A stretch of DNA of 64,000 bases from Fluviicola sp. (GCA_031260455.1 JAIRJW010000007.1:1-64000), one strand, 5' to 3'; positions 27,786-39,294 are shown, counted from the stretch's first letter. Notes: generated by a model not told the origin, from the sequence alone. Made by a program: numbers and translations.

Positions 27786-28850
27786 ATGTCGGGCGGTTTA
27801 CTATATAAAAATGGGCAGGGAGCTCAGATTAATCCCCGCAACCGATTCTTTTCGCAGGGAAAAGGTGAAGATTTTGATGATATTGATCCTTCGGAAGAAA
27901 TTCAATTGAAAACCAGATTTATTGAAGTTCACCCGAAAACAATCGTAAACAAACCGACAAGTCCGGATGTGGGAATGTGCTATTCCCTGAACCCTTATCA
28001 GGGTTGTGAACATGGCTGTACGTATTGTTATGCCCGGCCAACTCACGAATATTGGGGCTACAGTGCCGGAGTGGATTTTGAACGCGTGATTCTCGTGAAA
28101 AAAAATGCACCTGAACTACTGGAAGAAACATTGAAAAGAAAATCCTGGAGGGTCCGGACGATTTCTGTTTCGGGAAATACGGATTGCTACCAGCCTTGTG
28201 AGCGCCAGTACCAAATTACGAGGAGATTACTGAAAATTATGCTGAAATACAGGCATCCGGTTGGGATCATTACCAAAAATGCCCTGATTACCAGAGATCT
28301 GGATATCCTGGAAGAACTTGCAGCATTGAACCTGGTGCAGGTAAATATCAGTATGACCAGCCTGAAAGAAGAACTGCGCAGAAAGCTGGAACCGCGAACC
28401 GCCAGCAGCCGCAAAAAGCTGGAAGCAATCGAATTACTTGCTCAACGTAAAATCCCGGTGAATGTCATGATGGCACCGATTATTCCTGCCTTGAATGACG
28501 ATGAAATCTTTTCGGTTGCGAAGGAGGTGGGGAGTCGTGGCGCTTTGAGTATGTATCACCAGATTGTGCGTCTGAGCGGCCCAAACAGGGAAATATTTAC
28601 GGATTGGGTAAACAAAAACTATCCGGATCGTGCTGGAAAAGTGCTGAACCAGCTGCGGGATATGCACGGCGGACAACTAAATGACAGCCGGTTCGGGACG
28701 CGCATGAAAGGCGAAGGGGTTTACGCACTGAATATTCAGAGGCAAGTACAACTAGCCCGGAAACGTTTCCTTCCGGATCTTCCTTTTCCCCGGCTCAGAA
28801 CGGATTTATTCACTGTTCCGGGTAGCAGCAGACAAATGGAGCTGTTTTGA
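27786..28850 (+). CDS. PA0069-family radical SAM protein
   Basis: This 354-aa protein carries the radical-SAM iron-sulfur motif as CEHGCTYCYARPTHEYWG near residues 74-92, followed by VKKNAPELLEE and SVSGNTDCYQPCE. This context is typical of the PA0069/SplB-related group. Such proteins bind a [4Fe-4S] cluster and SAM and generate a 5'-deoxyadenosyl radical. The group's substrate is unknown; relationship to spore photoproduct lyase is only in the core fold. A C-terminal extension (ARKRFLPDLPFPRLRTDLF) is usual for the group. No partner genes are nearby. Confidence 0.88.
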   Translation: MSGGLLYKNGQGAQINPRNRFFSQGKGEDFDDIDPSEEIQLKTRFIEVHPKTIVNKPTSPDVGMCYSLNPYQGCEHGCTYCYARPTHEYWGYSAGVDFERVILVKKNAPELLEETLKRKSWRVRTISVSGNTDCYQPCERQYQITRRLLKIMLKYRHPVGIITKNALITRDLDILEELAALNLVQVNISMTSLKEELRRKLEPRTASSRKKLEAIELLAQRKIPVNVMMAPIIPALNDDEIFSVAKEVGSRGALSMYHQIVRLSGPNREIFTDWVNKNYPDRAGKVLNQLRDMHGGQLNDSRFGTRMKGEGVYALNIQRQVQLARKRFLPDLPFPRLRTDLFTVPGSSRQMELF

Positions 28851-28912
28851 TCCGATAATCTTCCCTAATCGGTTTGCCGTCGTAAAAAAAGACTTTTCCC
28901 CGGATTTTTTCT

Positions 28913-29371
28913 TCATTGTTTTTTTATCAGTTTAAACTTTCTGGTCGGAATAGCCGGATCTTTCGCTGTCCAGGTTGCATCTGTGCTAAAGTCCTTTTTG
29001 GAGATTTTCAGGACAAATACACCATCGTACGGATTATCTCCCGGTTCATTTAAAGTGAGTTCGAAGCTGTCTTTTTTTTGAATCACATCACCGCTGATAT
29101 TGCGCTGCAAGCCTTTATGAACGTTGTATCCGATTGCTTTTTCATTTTTCACATAAGTGAGAAATATGCGAATGGGACTATCGCCAAAATCCCCGGTATA
29201 CAAACCTGTCAGGGTGTCGGAAGGATATTCCGGGAACCATTCCTGCGCTTTCAGGGAATCGGAATGGTTTTTTTCTGTTTCAGCAGTTTGGGGTACTTTC
29301 GGACCGGAAGAACAAGAGGTCATCTGGAGCAAGATCCATATTCCGATTAATAGCGCTTGGATTCGTTTCAT
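28913..29371 (-). CDS. Hypothetical lipoprotein
   Basis: This 152-aa protein has a lipoprotein signal with lipobox MTSC (Cys near residue 20) followed by SSGPKVPQ, a Ser-containing spacer suited to outer-membrane sorting. The mature part is mainly beta: YTGDFGDSPIRIFLTYV, IGYNVHKGLQRNISG, FVLKISKKDFSTDATW. The alternating pattern suggests a small lipocalin-like or copper-resistance-like barrel, but I do not recognise a family. It converges on the radical SAM gene and is divergent from the DUF4290-murA operon. Confidence 0.72.
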   Translation of the reverse strand: MKRIQALLIGIWILLQMTSCSSGPKVPQTAETEKNHSDSLKAQEWFPEYPSDTLTGLYTGDFGDSPIRIFLTYVKNEKAIGYNVHKGLQRNISGDVIQKKDSFELTLNEPGDNPYDGVFVLKISKKDFSTDATWTAKDPAIPTRKFKLIKKQ

Positions 29372-29482
29372 AAGGCAATTATTTCTCGGCTAAAAATAGA
29401 TTTTTTCGACAAATAAAAAAGAATGACCTGGGAATACACGAATTCTGGTTTTTCTAAAACTGTATATTTCGATTTAAAACCT

Positions 29483-29490
29483 TATTTTTG
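29483..29490 (+). promoter_or_regulatory. -7 promoter element of the DUF4290-murA operon
   Basis: TATTTTTG (TAnnTTTG) ends 18 bp before the ATG at 29509. The short distance supports that start over the one at 29488, which would overlap the element. Confidence 0.55.
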
Positions 29491-29508
29491 AACTTTCGAA
29501 GACAATTT

Positions 29509-30153
29509 ATGGAATACAACACCACGAGACCGAAGTTATTACTTCCGGAGTATGGTAGAAACGTACAGGAGATGATTTCCCACGCCATGGAAATTGCTGA
29601 CCGTGAGGAGCGAAACAAAGCTGCAAGGGCAATTATTGAAGTGATGGGGCAGTTAAACCCGCATTTGCGCGATGTAGATGATTTCAGACATAAGTTATGG
29701 ACGCACTTGTTTGTGATGTCTGATTTCAAACTGGATGTTGATTCTCCTTATGAGATTCCAAAACCGGAAATGCTTTCCAGCAAACCGGAGCAAATGATTT
29801 ATCCGAAAGGGCGTATCCGGTACGGACATTACGGAAAATATACACAGGAGATACTAAAAGATGCAAAGGATATCACCGTTTCTGATGAGCGTGACTATCT
29901 GAAAATTACGATGGCCAATTTCATGAAAAAGCAGTATCTGGCATACAATAATGATGCTGTTGAAAATCATGTGATTGCAACGCAATTGAAAGAGCTTTCC
30001 CAGGGAACCCTGATCCTGGAAAATCCGGATGAACTGATGAATACCAACCTGATTCTGAAGTCGTTTGGGATTCACCCGAATAAACGTCCGAAGAAAAATC
30101 AGAAGAACCAAAAGAATTTTAAAGGAAAAAACCAAAATCGTAAACAAAACTGA
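29509..30153 (+). CDS. DUF4290-domain protein
   Basis: The start at 29509 gives MEYNTTRPKLLLPEYGRNVQ, the conserved N-terminus of DUF4290, a Bacteroidota-restricted family; an ATG 21 bp upstream would fall inside the promoter element. The 214-aa soluble protein is helical and ends in a Lys/Asn/Gln-rich tail (from about residue 190) likely to be disordered and possibly nucleic-acid binding. It sits 2 bp before murA, a linkage I recall as common in the phylum. Function is unknown. Confidence 0.85.
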   Translation: MEYNTTRPKLLLPEYGRNVQEMISHAMEIADREERNKAARAIIEVMGQLNPHLRDVDDFRHKLWTHLFVMSDFKLDVDSPYEIPKPEMLSSKPEQMIYPKGRIRYGHYGKYTQEILKDAKDITVSDERDYLKITMANFMKKQYLAYNNDAVENHVIATQLKELSQGTLILENPDELMNTNLILKSFGIHPNKRPKKNQKNQKNFKGKNQNRKQN

Positions 30154-30155
30154 GT

Positions 30156-31463
30156 ATGTCGTCTTTTGAAATCTACGGAGGGAAGAAATTAAAGGGGGAA
30201 TTGACGGTACAGGGTGCAAAAAATGAAGCTTTACAGGTTTTATGTGCTCCTTTATTAACCGCCGGGAAAGTAACCATTTCGAACATTCCGGATATTGTGG
30301 ATGTGAATAAGTTGATTGACTTGCTGCAGACCATGGGAGTGAAAATTGAAAAGGTAGAGCGGGGAACATACGTTTTTCAGGCGAAAGAAATTGACCTGGC
30401 TTACCTGGAAACCGAAGATTTCAAAAAAAGAGCGGCATCACTGAGAGGATCAATTATGATCGTGGGGCCTTTACTGGCCCGTTTCGGGAAAGGATTCATT
30501 CCGAAACCGGGAGGAGATAAGATCGGGCGCAGAAGACTGGATACGCATTTCGAAGGCTTTGCCCTGCTGGGAGCGAAATTCAACTATGATGCGGGAGAAC
30601 ATTTTTATTCGATTGAAGCGAAAAAATTAAAAGGAACATACATTCACCTGGATGAAGCTTCCGTAACGGGAACTGCAAATGTGATCATGGCGGCCGTTCT
30701 GGCAGAAGGAATAACTACGTTCTACAACGCTGCCTGTGAACCTTACATTCAGCAATTGTGTAAAATGCTGAACGCGATGGGAGCGAAAATCTCAGGAATC
30801 AGCTCCAATCTGCTGACCATTGAAGGAGTGAAGGAATTAGGAGGGTGTTATCACCGCATTCTTCCGGATATGATTGAGATCGGAAGTTTCATTGGTCTGG
30901 CAGCCATGACCCAGTCGGAAATTACCATCAAGGATGTCAGCTGGGAAAATTTGGGAGTGATCCCGAATACCTTCAGAAGATTAGGAATCAAACTGGAGCG
31001 CAGAGGTGATGACATTTACATCCCTTCACAGGAATCTTATGAAATTGAGACCTTCATCGACGGATCAATCCTGACTATTTACGATGCTCCGTGGCCCGGA
31101 TTCACTCCGGATTTGTTGTCTATCATCCTGGTGGTGGCAACTCAGGCAAAAGGAAGCGTATTGATTCATCAGAAAATGTTTGAATCGCGTTTGTTCTTTA
31201 CGGATAAGCTGATCGATATGGGAGCTCAGATCATTTTATGTGATCCGCACCGGGCAACAGTGATCGGTTTGGGAAGGCAGTATAAATTACGCGGAATTCA
31301 AATGACTTCTCCGGATATCCGTGCGGGAGTTTCGCTGTTGATTGCGGCGCTTTCGGCAGAGGGGAAGAGTGTGATTCATAATATTGAACAAATTGACAGA
31401 GGATACCAGGATATTGATATACGTTTGCGTAACCTGGGCGCAGATATTCGTCGGATTAATTAA
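30156..31463 (+). CDS. murA: UDP-N-acetylglucosamine 1-carboxyvinyltransferase
   Basis: This 435-aa protein is the standard MurA length. It transfers enolpyruvate from PEP to UDP-GlcNAc, the first committed step of peptidoglycan synthesis. The N-terminal QGAKNEALQ includes catalytic Lys22, and the inside-out alpha/beta barrel pattern is intact. In the active-site loop the usual Cys (PGGCxIG) is replaced by Asp: GPLLARFGKGFIPKPGGDKI, with Asp121. Cys-to-Asp enzymes, for example in mycobacteria and Chlamydia, are active but not alkylated by fosfomycin. The gene follows the DUF4290 gene by 2 bp and probably runs on into the thioredoxin-like gene. Confidence 0.96.
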   Translation: MSSFEIYGGKKLKGELTVQGAKNEALQVLCAPLLTAGKVTISNIPDIVDVNKLIDLLQTMGVKIEKVERGTYVFQAKEIDLAYLETEDFKKRAASLRGSIMIVGPLLARFGKGFIPKPGGDKIGRRRLDTHFEGFALLGAKFNYDAGEHFYSIEAKKLKGTYIHLDEASVTGTANVIMAAVLAEGITTFYNAACEPYIQQLCKMLNAMGAKISGISSNLLTIEGVKELGGCYHRILPDMIEIGSFIGLAAMTQSEITIKDVSWENLGVIPNTFRRLGIKLERRGDDIYIPSQESYEIETFIDGSILTIYDAPWPGFTPDLLSIILVVATQAKGSVLIHQKMFESRLFFTDKLIDMGAQIILCDPHRATVIGLGRQYKLRGIQMTSPDIRAGVSLLIAALSAEGKSVIHNIEQIDRGYQDIDIRLRNLGADIRRIN

Positions 31464-31470
31464 AAGCATT

Positions 31471-31986
31471 ATGAAAAATTCATTTGTTATTCTTTCAGTC
31501 TTATTGTTTGCAGGAGTCGCTTTATCATCATTCAAATCGGTGAAAAGCGCACCTGCAATTGGTTCCAAAGCTCCTGAAATTGCTTTGACTGGTGTAGATG
31601 GAAAAATAGTTAAATTGTCTTCTCTGAAAGGGAAGATGGTTTTGGTTGACTTCTGGGCTTCCTGGTGTGGTCCCTGTCGCAGGGAAAATCCGAATGTGGT
31701 AGAGGCTTACAACAAGTACAAGAAGACTAAATTCAAGAATGCAAAAGGCTTTGAAGTGTTTTCGGTTTCAATTGACCGCGAGGAAGCGAAATGGAAAGAA
31801 GCAATCAAGACCGATGGACTGATCTGGAAAAATCATGTTTGGGACAAAGCTAACGAAGCTGGAAAAGCTTACGGTGTTCAGTTTATTCCAAGCGGATTTT
31901 TGGTTGACGGTGAGGGAAAAATCATTGCGTCTGGAGAAGCTTTGCGAGGTTTGGGTTTGCATGTGGAGCTGGATAAATGTAAATAA
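31471..31986 (+). CDS. Exported TlpA/ResA-like thioredoxin
   Basis: The ATG at 31471 yields a 171-aa protein with an N-terminal signal or anchor (VILSVLLFAGVALSSF). The thioredoxin domain has the motif FWASWCGPCRREN (WCGPC) and the TlpA-type insertion with VFSVSIDREEAKWKEAI. The cis-Pro is in QFIPSGFLVDGEG. Longer in-frame starts lie inside murA and are unlikely. It should act as a periplasmic thiol-disulfide reductase, for example in cytochrome c maturation or envelope redox. It follows murA by 7 bp and may be cotranscribed. Confidence 0.9.
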   Translation: MKNSFVILSVLLFAGVALSSFKSVKSAPAIGSKAPEIALTGVDGKIVKLSSLKGKMVLVDFWASWCGPCRRENPNVVEAYNKYKKTKFKNAKGFEVFSVSIDREEAKWKEAIKTDGLIWKNHVWDKANEAGKAYGVQFIPSGFLVDGEGKIIASGEALRGLGLHVELDKCK

Positions 31987-32241
31987 TCCGTATTTGGATT
32001 AAATGCGCACTGGCAAAGTAAACCCGGATTCTTAGAATAGTACTTAACGTTTTATTATGGAATAGGTGGTTTTCAGTTCGCTGATTAACGCAGACTTTAA
32101 ATTACATTTTACTCTGTGAAATCTGCGTGAAAACGTAAAAAATGAGTGTATCATTCAATTTTCATGCACAACCAAATAAAAAAGTATCTTTAAAACAGAG
32201 ACTTTTCGTTAAATCAAATGTTGAAATAACTGCCTGAAGCT
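31987..32241. repeat. Intergenic stretch with a Bacteroidota-type recurrent motif
   Basis: The segment around 32080-32140 contains CTGATTAACGCAGACTT and later AATCTGCGTGAAAACG, with ACGCAGA (32088-32094) and TCTGCGT (32122-32128) as inverted arms. Similar phrases recur between genes in many Bacteroidota genomes, from memory. It could be a small dispersed repeat or the terminator region between convergent genes. Confidence 0.4.
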
Positions 32242-33135
32242 TTATCCGGGAATTTTCAGGCTTTGTCCAACGCGGATTATATCGGATCGCAAACCGTTTA
32301 CTTTTTTAATTTTTGACGGTGTGGAGTGATGTTTTACGGCTATTTGCGATAATGTATCTCCCTGTTTCACAGTATATCGTTTGTAACTCATAGCGGGAGT
32401 CGGTGGTTTGGAAACCAGTACGCACACCATTTCTGCGTCTTTTTGCGCCACTTCAGCAAGTGTTGCGGCACTTCCGATTTGCGGATCATAATATTTATAG
32501 AAATGTTGTTGAATATTTATCATATTGGTCACAGAATCCAGTTTTGTCCCATGCCAGTCATAGCATTGTAGAACGTTATCATTAAACTCCAAAAGTTTAA
32601 CAGGAATAAGGGTTGAATGCAATCGGTGCATTCTCGGACATTGTTTCAAAACTGCGGATAATCCGCCACCTGCAGAGCCGCGGCTGTCGACATGCATGTA
32701 ACATCTTCCATCCAGGCTGGGCCCTACCACAGCGCTCCAATAAACTGTTAAGGTCATGGGGTCGATTTGAATGTATAATTTCTTTAAATCGGAAATAAAT
32801 CCTTTACTGCGAATTTCTGCTAATCCGGCATTAATTTTATCATTTAAATAACCTCCGAAATTGTCCATTCTCCTGCGGTTGAAGGAATGCAGGGCATCAT
32901 AAACATACGGCTGACCGATTGCGGTGTATGAATCCGTAATGATTTGATCGTTATCCCCAAGCTGAATCGTGTCCGGATTGTATTTCTGAAATTCAGGAAC
33001 CTGCAGCACCTTTTTGAATATAATGACGGTAGAATCTGATGGTTCAGCCTCCGGTCCGCTATCCAATTGTGCATAAAGCATTTGATTGCTAATAATTATT
33101 AGAATACTGAGAAAAATGAATTTAATGCTAACCAC
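32242..33135 (-). CDS. Secreted LysM-domain protein
   Basis: This 297-aa protein begins at a GTG (33135; no in-frame ATG precedes it before a stop) and has a signal peptide ([18 protein letters not shown]). The central ~190 residues form an unrecognised domain with paired cysteines ([25 protein letters not shown]). A single LysM repeat closes the protein ([18 protein letters not shown] through VGQSLKIPG). LysM binds N-acetylglucosamine polymers, so the protein is probably held at the cell wall in the periplasm. Whether the central domain is an enzyme is unclear. Confidence 0.82.
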   Translation of the reverse strand: MVSIKFIFLSILIIISNQMLYAQLDSGPEAEPSDSTVIIFKKVLQVPEFQKYNPDTIQLGDNDQIITDSYTAIGQPYVYDALHSFNRRRMDNFGGYLNDKINAGLAEIRSKGFISDLKKLYIQIDPMTLTVYWSAVVGPSLDGRCYMHVDSRGSAGGGLSAVLKQCPRMHRLHSTLIPVKLLEFNDNVLQCYDWHGTKLDSVTNMINIQQHFYKYYDPQIGSAATLAEVAQKDAEMVCVLVSKPPTPAMSYKRYTVKQGDTLSQIAVKHHSTPSKIKKVNGLRSDIIRVGQSLKIPG

Positions 33136-33325
33136 TTTTTTTGTTTATCCGTATTTAATGCGCCTAAATTTAATAAGTTACATTGATATTTTGAAAAAAA
33201 ATAGCTGAATAGGCGAATAAACCGGATGAAGAGCTTAAATTAAGCAAGAAGGAATGAATCGTGAGCTGGCGCACTTTTGTTGAATTGGATGTTTCTCACA
33301 TTGTACTTTTCTCTAATTTTATACA

Positions 33326-34174
33326 ATGGATCAAAAGCAGATGCTGGAAGAGTGGAAAGAGCAGTTGGGAGAATTATTTTCCGAGAGAGAAATCCGTAAT
33401 CTGTTTTATTTGACGTTGGAAGATGTGCTCGGATTCAATCGCAGTGTCAATCTTTTTAGTCGGATTAGAGCGTTTTCTAAAGATCAGACACATAAACTTC
33501 AGGAAGTTCTCAGTAGATTGAAAATGGGAGAACCGCTTCAGTACATTGCAGGCTTCACCTGTTTTGATGATCTGAAAATCAAAGTCGCTCCCGAAGTGCT
33601 GATTCCGCGTCCCGAAACAGAAGAATTGGTTGCTTGGGTACAGGAAAGCATCGCAATAAAGGAAAATTTGAAAATAGAAGATTGGTGTACGGGGTCTGGC
33701 TGCATTGCGTTAGCACTTAAAAATCGAAATCCCGGTTTTGAGGTCAAAGGGTACGATATTTCGCCGGAAGCGCTGGAAATTGCCGCAGAAAATGCCCGGG
33801 AATTGAATCTGGAGGTTGAATTTCAACAGAAAGATGCACTGAATGCAGAAAAGAACGGTAAAGTGGATGTAGTGATTTCTAATCCTCCGTACATTCCATG
33901 GAAGGAGAAGGGAGAAATGCATCAAAATGTGACGGAATTTGAACCTGGTCTGGCGTTGTTTGTTCCAAACGAAGATCCACTAGTATTTTATCGGTCATTG
34001 GCAGATTATGCCTCAAAAACCTTGCTTTTAGGTGGTTTTTTGTTTTTTGAACTGCATGAAAATTATGCGCTGGAAATCAAAAAAATGATCGAAAACAGGG
34101 GGTTTGTTTCCGTGGAGATCAGGATGGATTTACAGGGAAAGCAGCGAATGCTGAAAGCAATATGGAGCGCGTAA
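33326..34174 (+). CDS. prmC: Release factor glutamine methyltransferase PrmC
   Basis: The 282-aa protein has the PrmC layout. A helical N-terminal domain recognises the release factor; then comes a Rossmann methyltransferase domain with IEDWCTGSGCIALAL (SAM loop, normally D-G-T-G) and the catalytic NPPY in VVISNPPYIPW. PrmC methylates the GGQ glutamine of RF1/RF2. The SAM motif reads CTGSG, a small variation seen in Bacteroidota homologues as far as I recall. It is divergent from the LysM gene. Confidence 0.92.
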   Translation: MDQKQMLEEWKEQLGELFSEREIRNLFYLTLEDVLGFNRSVNLFSRIRAFSKDQTHKLQEVLSRLKMGEPLQYIAGFTCFDDLKIKVAPEVLIPRPETEELVAWVQESIAIKENLKIEDWCTGSGCIALALKNRNPGFEVKGYDISPEALEIAAENARELNLEVEFQQKDALNAEKNGKVDVVISNPPYIPWKEKGEMHQNVTEFEPGLALFVPNEDPLVFYRSLADYASKTLLLGGFLFFELHENYALEIKKMIENRGFVSVEIRMDLQGKQRMLKAIWSA

Positions 34175-34522
34175 AATTCTGGTGAGTTTCTCTTCCAATA
34201 AACTGTATTGGGATGGGGGCACATGAGATTTTCTACTTGAAGTAACGCTTATCGGATACCTGGATGTAATTCCGCAATATTACGTCCGGGATATTTTTGA
34301 CAGGATGGAAGTTGTTTCTTTGAAATAGCTGATTTTAAGGTGATTTCCAGGAATTCCGATAATTTATTCCTTATAATGCAGGACGTAATATTGCGGAATG
34401 CCGTCGTGATTTTACGATGGAAAGAATTTACCTGGAATGCTTAATAAAAATGTTTCCCACAGCATTTTTACATTTTCGTGTCCCGATTCCGGACTATCTT
34501 TGCACTCCAGTTTCAAAACGAA
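34175..34522. repeat. Non-coding gap with a perfect 19-bp inverted repeat
   Basis: ATTCCGCAATATTACGTCC at 34269-34287 is the exact reverse complement of 34381-34399. The arms are 93 bp apart and enclose AT-rich sequence with no frame. This may be a MITE-like element of 131 bp, or a transcript that folds strongly. Flanking bases show no clear target duplication. The remainder of the gap holds the promoter of the pseudouridine synthase gene. Confidence 0.7.
34495..34502 (+). promoter_or_regulatory. -7 promoter element of the pseudouridine synthase gene
   Basis: TATCTTTG (TAnnTTTG) ends 20 bp upstream of the ATG at 34523 and supports that start rather than the upstream ATG at 34478, which precedes the element. 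Confidence 0.55.
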
Positions 34523-36208
34523 ATGTCAGCAGCAAATTCCAAATTTATTTCCTTTCATTCGGATGTGTCACAAATTTCCCGACCGGAAAAATTTACCTTT
34601 CCGTTTTATTATGAACCGCACGAACTGGCAAAAAGAGCCATGAAGCAGTTACAGGGTTACCTGGAAAATCAGAACGATTGGAAACACAATTTCGGATTGG
34701 AAGGAGAGCAGGAAGGCTTGGTCATAGGGAAAATGTTTGGTGTGTTGGTTGTGGAAAATGAACTGAGAGAGCTGGGTTTTCTGGCTGCGTTCTCAGGGAA
34801 ACTGGCCGATTCGAACAGCCATACCTACTTCGTGCCTCCGGTATTTGATTTACTCGATTCCCAGGGATTTTTCATAAAAGAAGAGATTCAGATTAACAAT
34901 ATCACGCTGGAAATCGCGAAGCTGGAAAAAAGTGAAGACTTCCTGAAAGCAAAGTCAGAACTGGAAACAATGAAAGTGGAATTTGAGTCAGAACTCCGGA
35001 AAATAAAGCATGAAATCAAAGCGGGGAAGGAAAACCGGAAGCAGATTCGTGAAAAAGTAACCTGGGAATTGAAAGGAGAAGAACTGGAAATATTGTTGGA
35101 AGACCTGCGCAAACAATCGATCCGCGAACAGTATTTCCTGAAAGATTTCACAGATTCGAACAAAACTAAAATTCGCTCATCAGGGGAAAAATTAGCTACC
35201 TTTGAGCAGGAGCTGGAAAATCTGAAAGAAAAGCGGAAAAACATGTCGAATGCGCTTCAGAAAGATATTTTCGACTCATATTATTTTCTGAACTTCCGGA
35301 AAGAACCAAGAAGTTTACAAAGCATTTTCCAGGATACGATTGATCACAAACCGCCAGCAGGAGCAGGAGAATGCGCCGCGCCAAAATTGCTGCAATTTGC
35401 TTTCGAACATAACTTCAAACCGGTTTGTCTGGGGGAATTCTGGTGGGGAGCATCTCCGAAATCAGAAGTGCGGGTACACCGGCAAACATATCCGGCATGC
35501 AGGGGGAAATGTGAGCCAATTCTCAGACACATGCTGGAGGGAATCGAAACAGATGAAAACCCGATGTTGCAAAATCCGGCAGAAAACAAAGAACTGGAGA
35601 TTATCTTCGAAGACGATCATTTGCTGGTTGTGAACAAACCAGCGGAATTTTTATCCGTTCCAGGAAAAACAATTTCCGATTCCGTTTATACACGGATGAA
35701 GGAAAAATATCCGGATGCAACAGGGCCGCTCATCGTGCATCGCCTGGATATGTCCACCTCCGGATTATTATTGCTTGCTAAAGACAAACACGTACATAAA
35801 ATGCTTCAGAAACAATTTGTCAAACGAAAAGTGCAAAAACGCTATGTGGCTTTGCTGGAAGGAATAATTCAGAAAGATTCGGGAATCGTTGATCTGCCGC
35901 TGAGAGTGGACCTCAATGACCGTCCGAGACAATTGGTATGCTATGAGCATGGAAAACGTGCTGTGACTAAATGGGAAGTGATTGAAAGAAGGGAAAACTG
36001 CACCCTGGTGTATTTTTACCCGGTTACAGGAAGGACGCATCAGTTGCGTGTTCATGCAGCACACATATTGGGATTGAATTCCCCGATTCTGGGAGATGAT
36101 TTGTACGGAAATAAAGGTGAGCGGCTTCATTTGCATGCACAATTTCTGCAATTCAAACATCCGGTTACCAAAGAATTGGTGACAGTTAAGGCTGATGCCG
36201 GTTTTTGA
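34523..36208 (+). CDS. RluA-family pseudouridine synthase with long N-terminal extension
   Basis: The C-terminal ~210 residues of this 561-aa protein are an RluA-type catalytic domain: IVHRLDMSTSGLLLLAK with the catalytic Asp, GRTHQLRVHAAHILG, and ILGDDLYG. The first ~350 residues are an extension with a long coiled coil (about residues 125-250, Glu/Lys-rich). It also has a PAGAGECAAPKLLQFAF segment and a Cys-bearing WWGASPKSEVRVH region. The combination is known for a subgroup of RluA-like enzymes, but the role of the extension is not. It would convert uridines of rRNA or tRNA to pseudouridine; the target site is unknown. The start at 34523 follows a -7 element. Confidence 0.88.
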   Translation: MSAANSKFISFHSDVSQISRPEKFTFPFYYEPHELAKRAMKQLQGYLENQNDWKHNFGLEGEQEGLVIGKMFGVLVVENELRELGFLAAFSGKLADSNSHTYFVPPVFDLLDSQGFFIKEEIQINNITLEIAKLEKSEDFLKAKSELETMKVEFESELRKIKHEIKAGKENRKQIREKVTWELKGEELEILLEDLRKQSIREQYFLKDFTDSNKTKIRSSGEKLATFEQELENLKEKRKNMSNALQKDIFDSYYFLNFRKEPRSLQSIFQDTIDHKPPAGAGECAAPKLLQFAFEHNFKPVCLGEFWWGASPKSEVRVHRQTYPACRGKCEPILRHMLEGIETDENPMLQNPAENKELEIIFEDDHLLVVNKPAEFLSVPGKTISDSVYTRMKEKYPDATGPLIVHRLDMSTSGLLLLAKDKHVHKMLQKQFVKRKVQKRYVALLEGIIQKDSGIVDLPLRVDLNDRPRQLVCYEHGKRAVTKWEVIERRENCTLVYFYPVTGRTHQLRVHAAHILGLNSPILGDDLYGNKGERLHLHAQFLQFKHPVTKELVTVKADAGF

Positions 36209-36248
36209 GGACTTTCCGACCAATAAAATCACCCAAAATAGAAACTGA

Positions 36249-38315
<2,067 letters not shown>

Positions 38316-38380
38316 AATCTGAAGGCCTTACACATGTAGCTGACTTGTTTTTTCAGGATAACCTGAAGGAATTTATTTCA

Positions 38381-38388
38381 TACTTTTG
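38381..38388 (+). promoter_or_regulatory. -7 promoter element of dapA
   Basis: TACTTTTG matches TAnnTTTG, 33 bp upstream of the dapA ATG at 38422. No clear -33 partner is at the ideal spacing. Confidence 0.5.
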
Positions 38389-38421
38389 TACGTATTTTAG
38401 TACCATTAAAAAAACAGCAAA

Positions 38422-39294
38422 ATGAGTCTATTTAAAGGAGCCGGAGTAGCATTGGTCACACCTTTCAGTGCAGATATGTCAATTGATTTTCCTGCGTTGC
38501 GCAGATTGGTGCGTGAGCAGATCGCAGGCGGAACAAATTACCTGGTGGTTCAGGGAACAACCGGTGAATCCCCGACTTTAAACAGCGACGAAAAGAAACA
38601 GGTGCTGGAAACCGTATTGGAAGAAAATAATGGTAAACTTCCGGTCGTTTACGGTATCGGAGGAAACAATACGTTAGCGGTTGTGGAAAATATCCGAAAA
38701 ATTCCCCGGGGAGTGGACGGAATCCTTTCGGTGGCACCTTACTATAATAAACCAACTCAGGCAGGCTACCTGGCACATTACAAGATGCTGGCTGAAAACA
38801 CAGATTTGCCGGTTATTCTATACAACGTTCCGGGAAGAACGGGCTCGAATGTCTTGGCTGAAACGACACTGGAACTGGCTGAAGTGAAAAATATTGTGGC
38901 CATGAAAGAAGCTTCCGGAAACATGGAACAAATCATGGAGATCATCCGCTGCAAACCGGAAGGATTCCTGGTGCTTTCTGGTGATGATGCGATTACACTT
39001 CCTTTGATCGCAGCGGGGGCAGACGGAGTGATTTCTGTTGTGGCAAACTCGTTCCCCGCTCATTTTAGTAAAATGGTTGCGAGTGCTCTGAACGGAGATT
39101 TCGAAACAGCAAGAAAATACCATTACGACCTGCTTCCGGTTACGAAAATGTTTTTCGCAGAAGGAAACCCGGGCGGAGTGAAAATTGCGCTGGAAGAACT
39201 GGGTTGGATGAAACCGTACATGCGCCTTCCACTGGTTCAGGTTTCGGATGCATTGAAAGCAAAAATTATTGCAGAGACGAAGAAACTTGGATAA
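38422..39294 (+). CDS. dapA: 4-hydroxy-tetrahydrodipicolinate synthase
   Basis: This 290-aa TIM-barrel protein has the DapA signatures QGTTGESPTL (pyruvate-binding loop), the catalytic Tyr in VILYNVPGRTG and the Schiff-base Lys in IVAMKEASGN. It condenses pyruvate with aspartate semialdehyde in lysine and diaminopimelate synthesis, which feeds the cell wall. Standard length; nothing is missing. It is monocistronic, with an AT-rich accessory module following 226 bp downstream. Confidence 0.96.
   Translation: MSLFKGAGVALVTPFSADMSIDFPALRRLVREQIAGGTNYLVVQGTTGESPTLNSDEKKQVLETVLEENNGKLPVVYGIGGNNTLAVVENIRKIPRGVDGILSVAPYYNKPTQAGYLAHYKMLAENTDLPVILYNVPGRTGSNVLAETTLELAEVKNIVAMKEASGNMEQIMEIIRCKPEGFLVLSGDDAITLPLIAAGADGVISVVANSFPAHFSKMVASALNGDFETARKYHYDLLPVTKMFFAEGNPGGVKIALEELGWMKPYMRLPLVQVSDALKAKIIAETKKLG

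Noticed and set aside
31384..31470. Longer start of the TlpA-like protein inside murA
   Set aside because: The added residues destroy the N-terminal signal and overlap murA by 80 bp.
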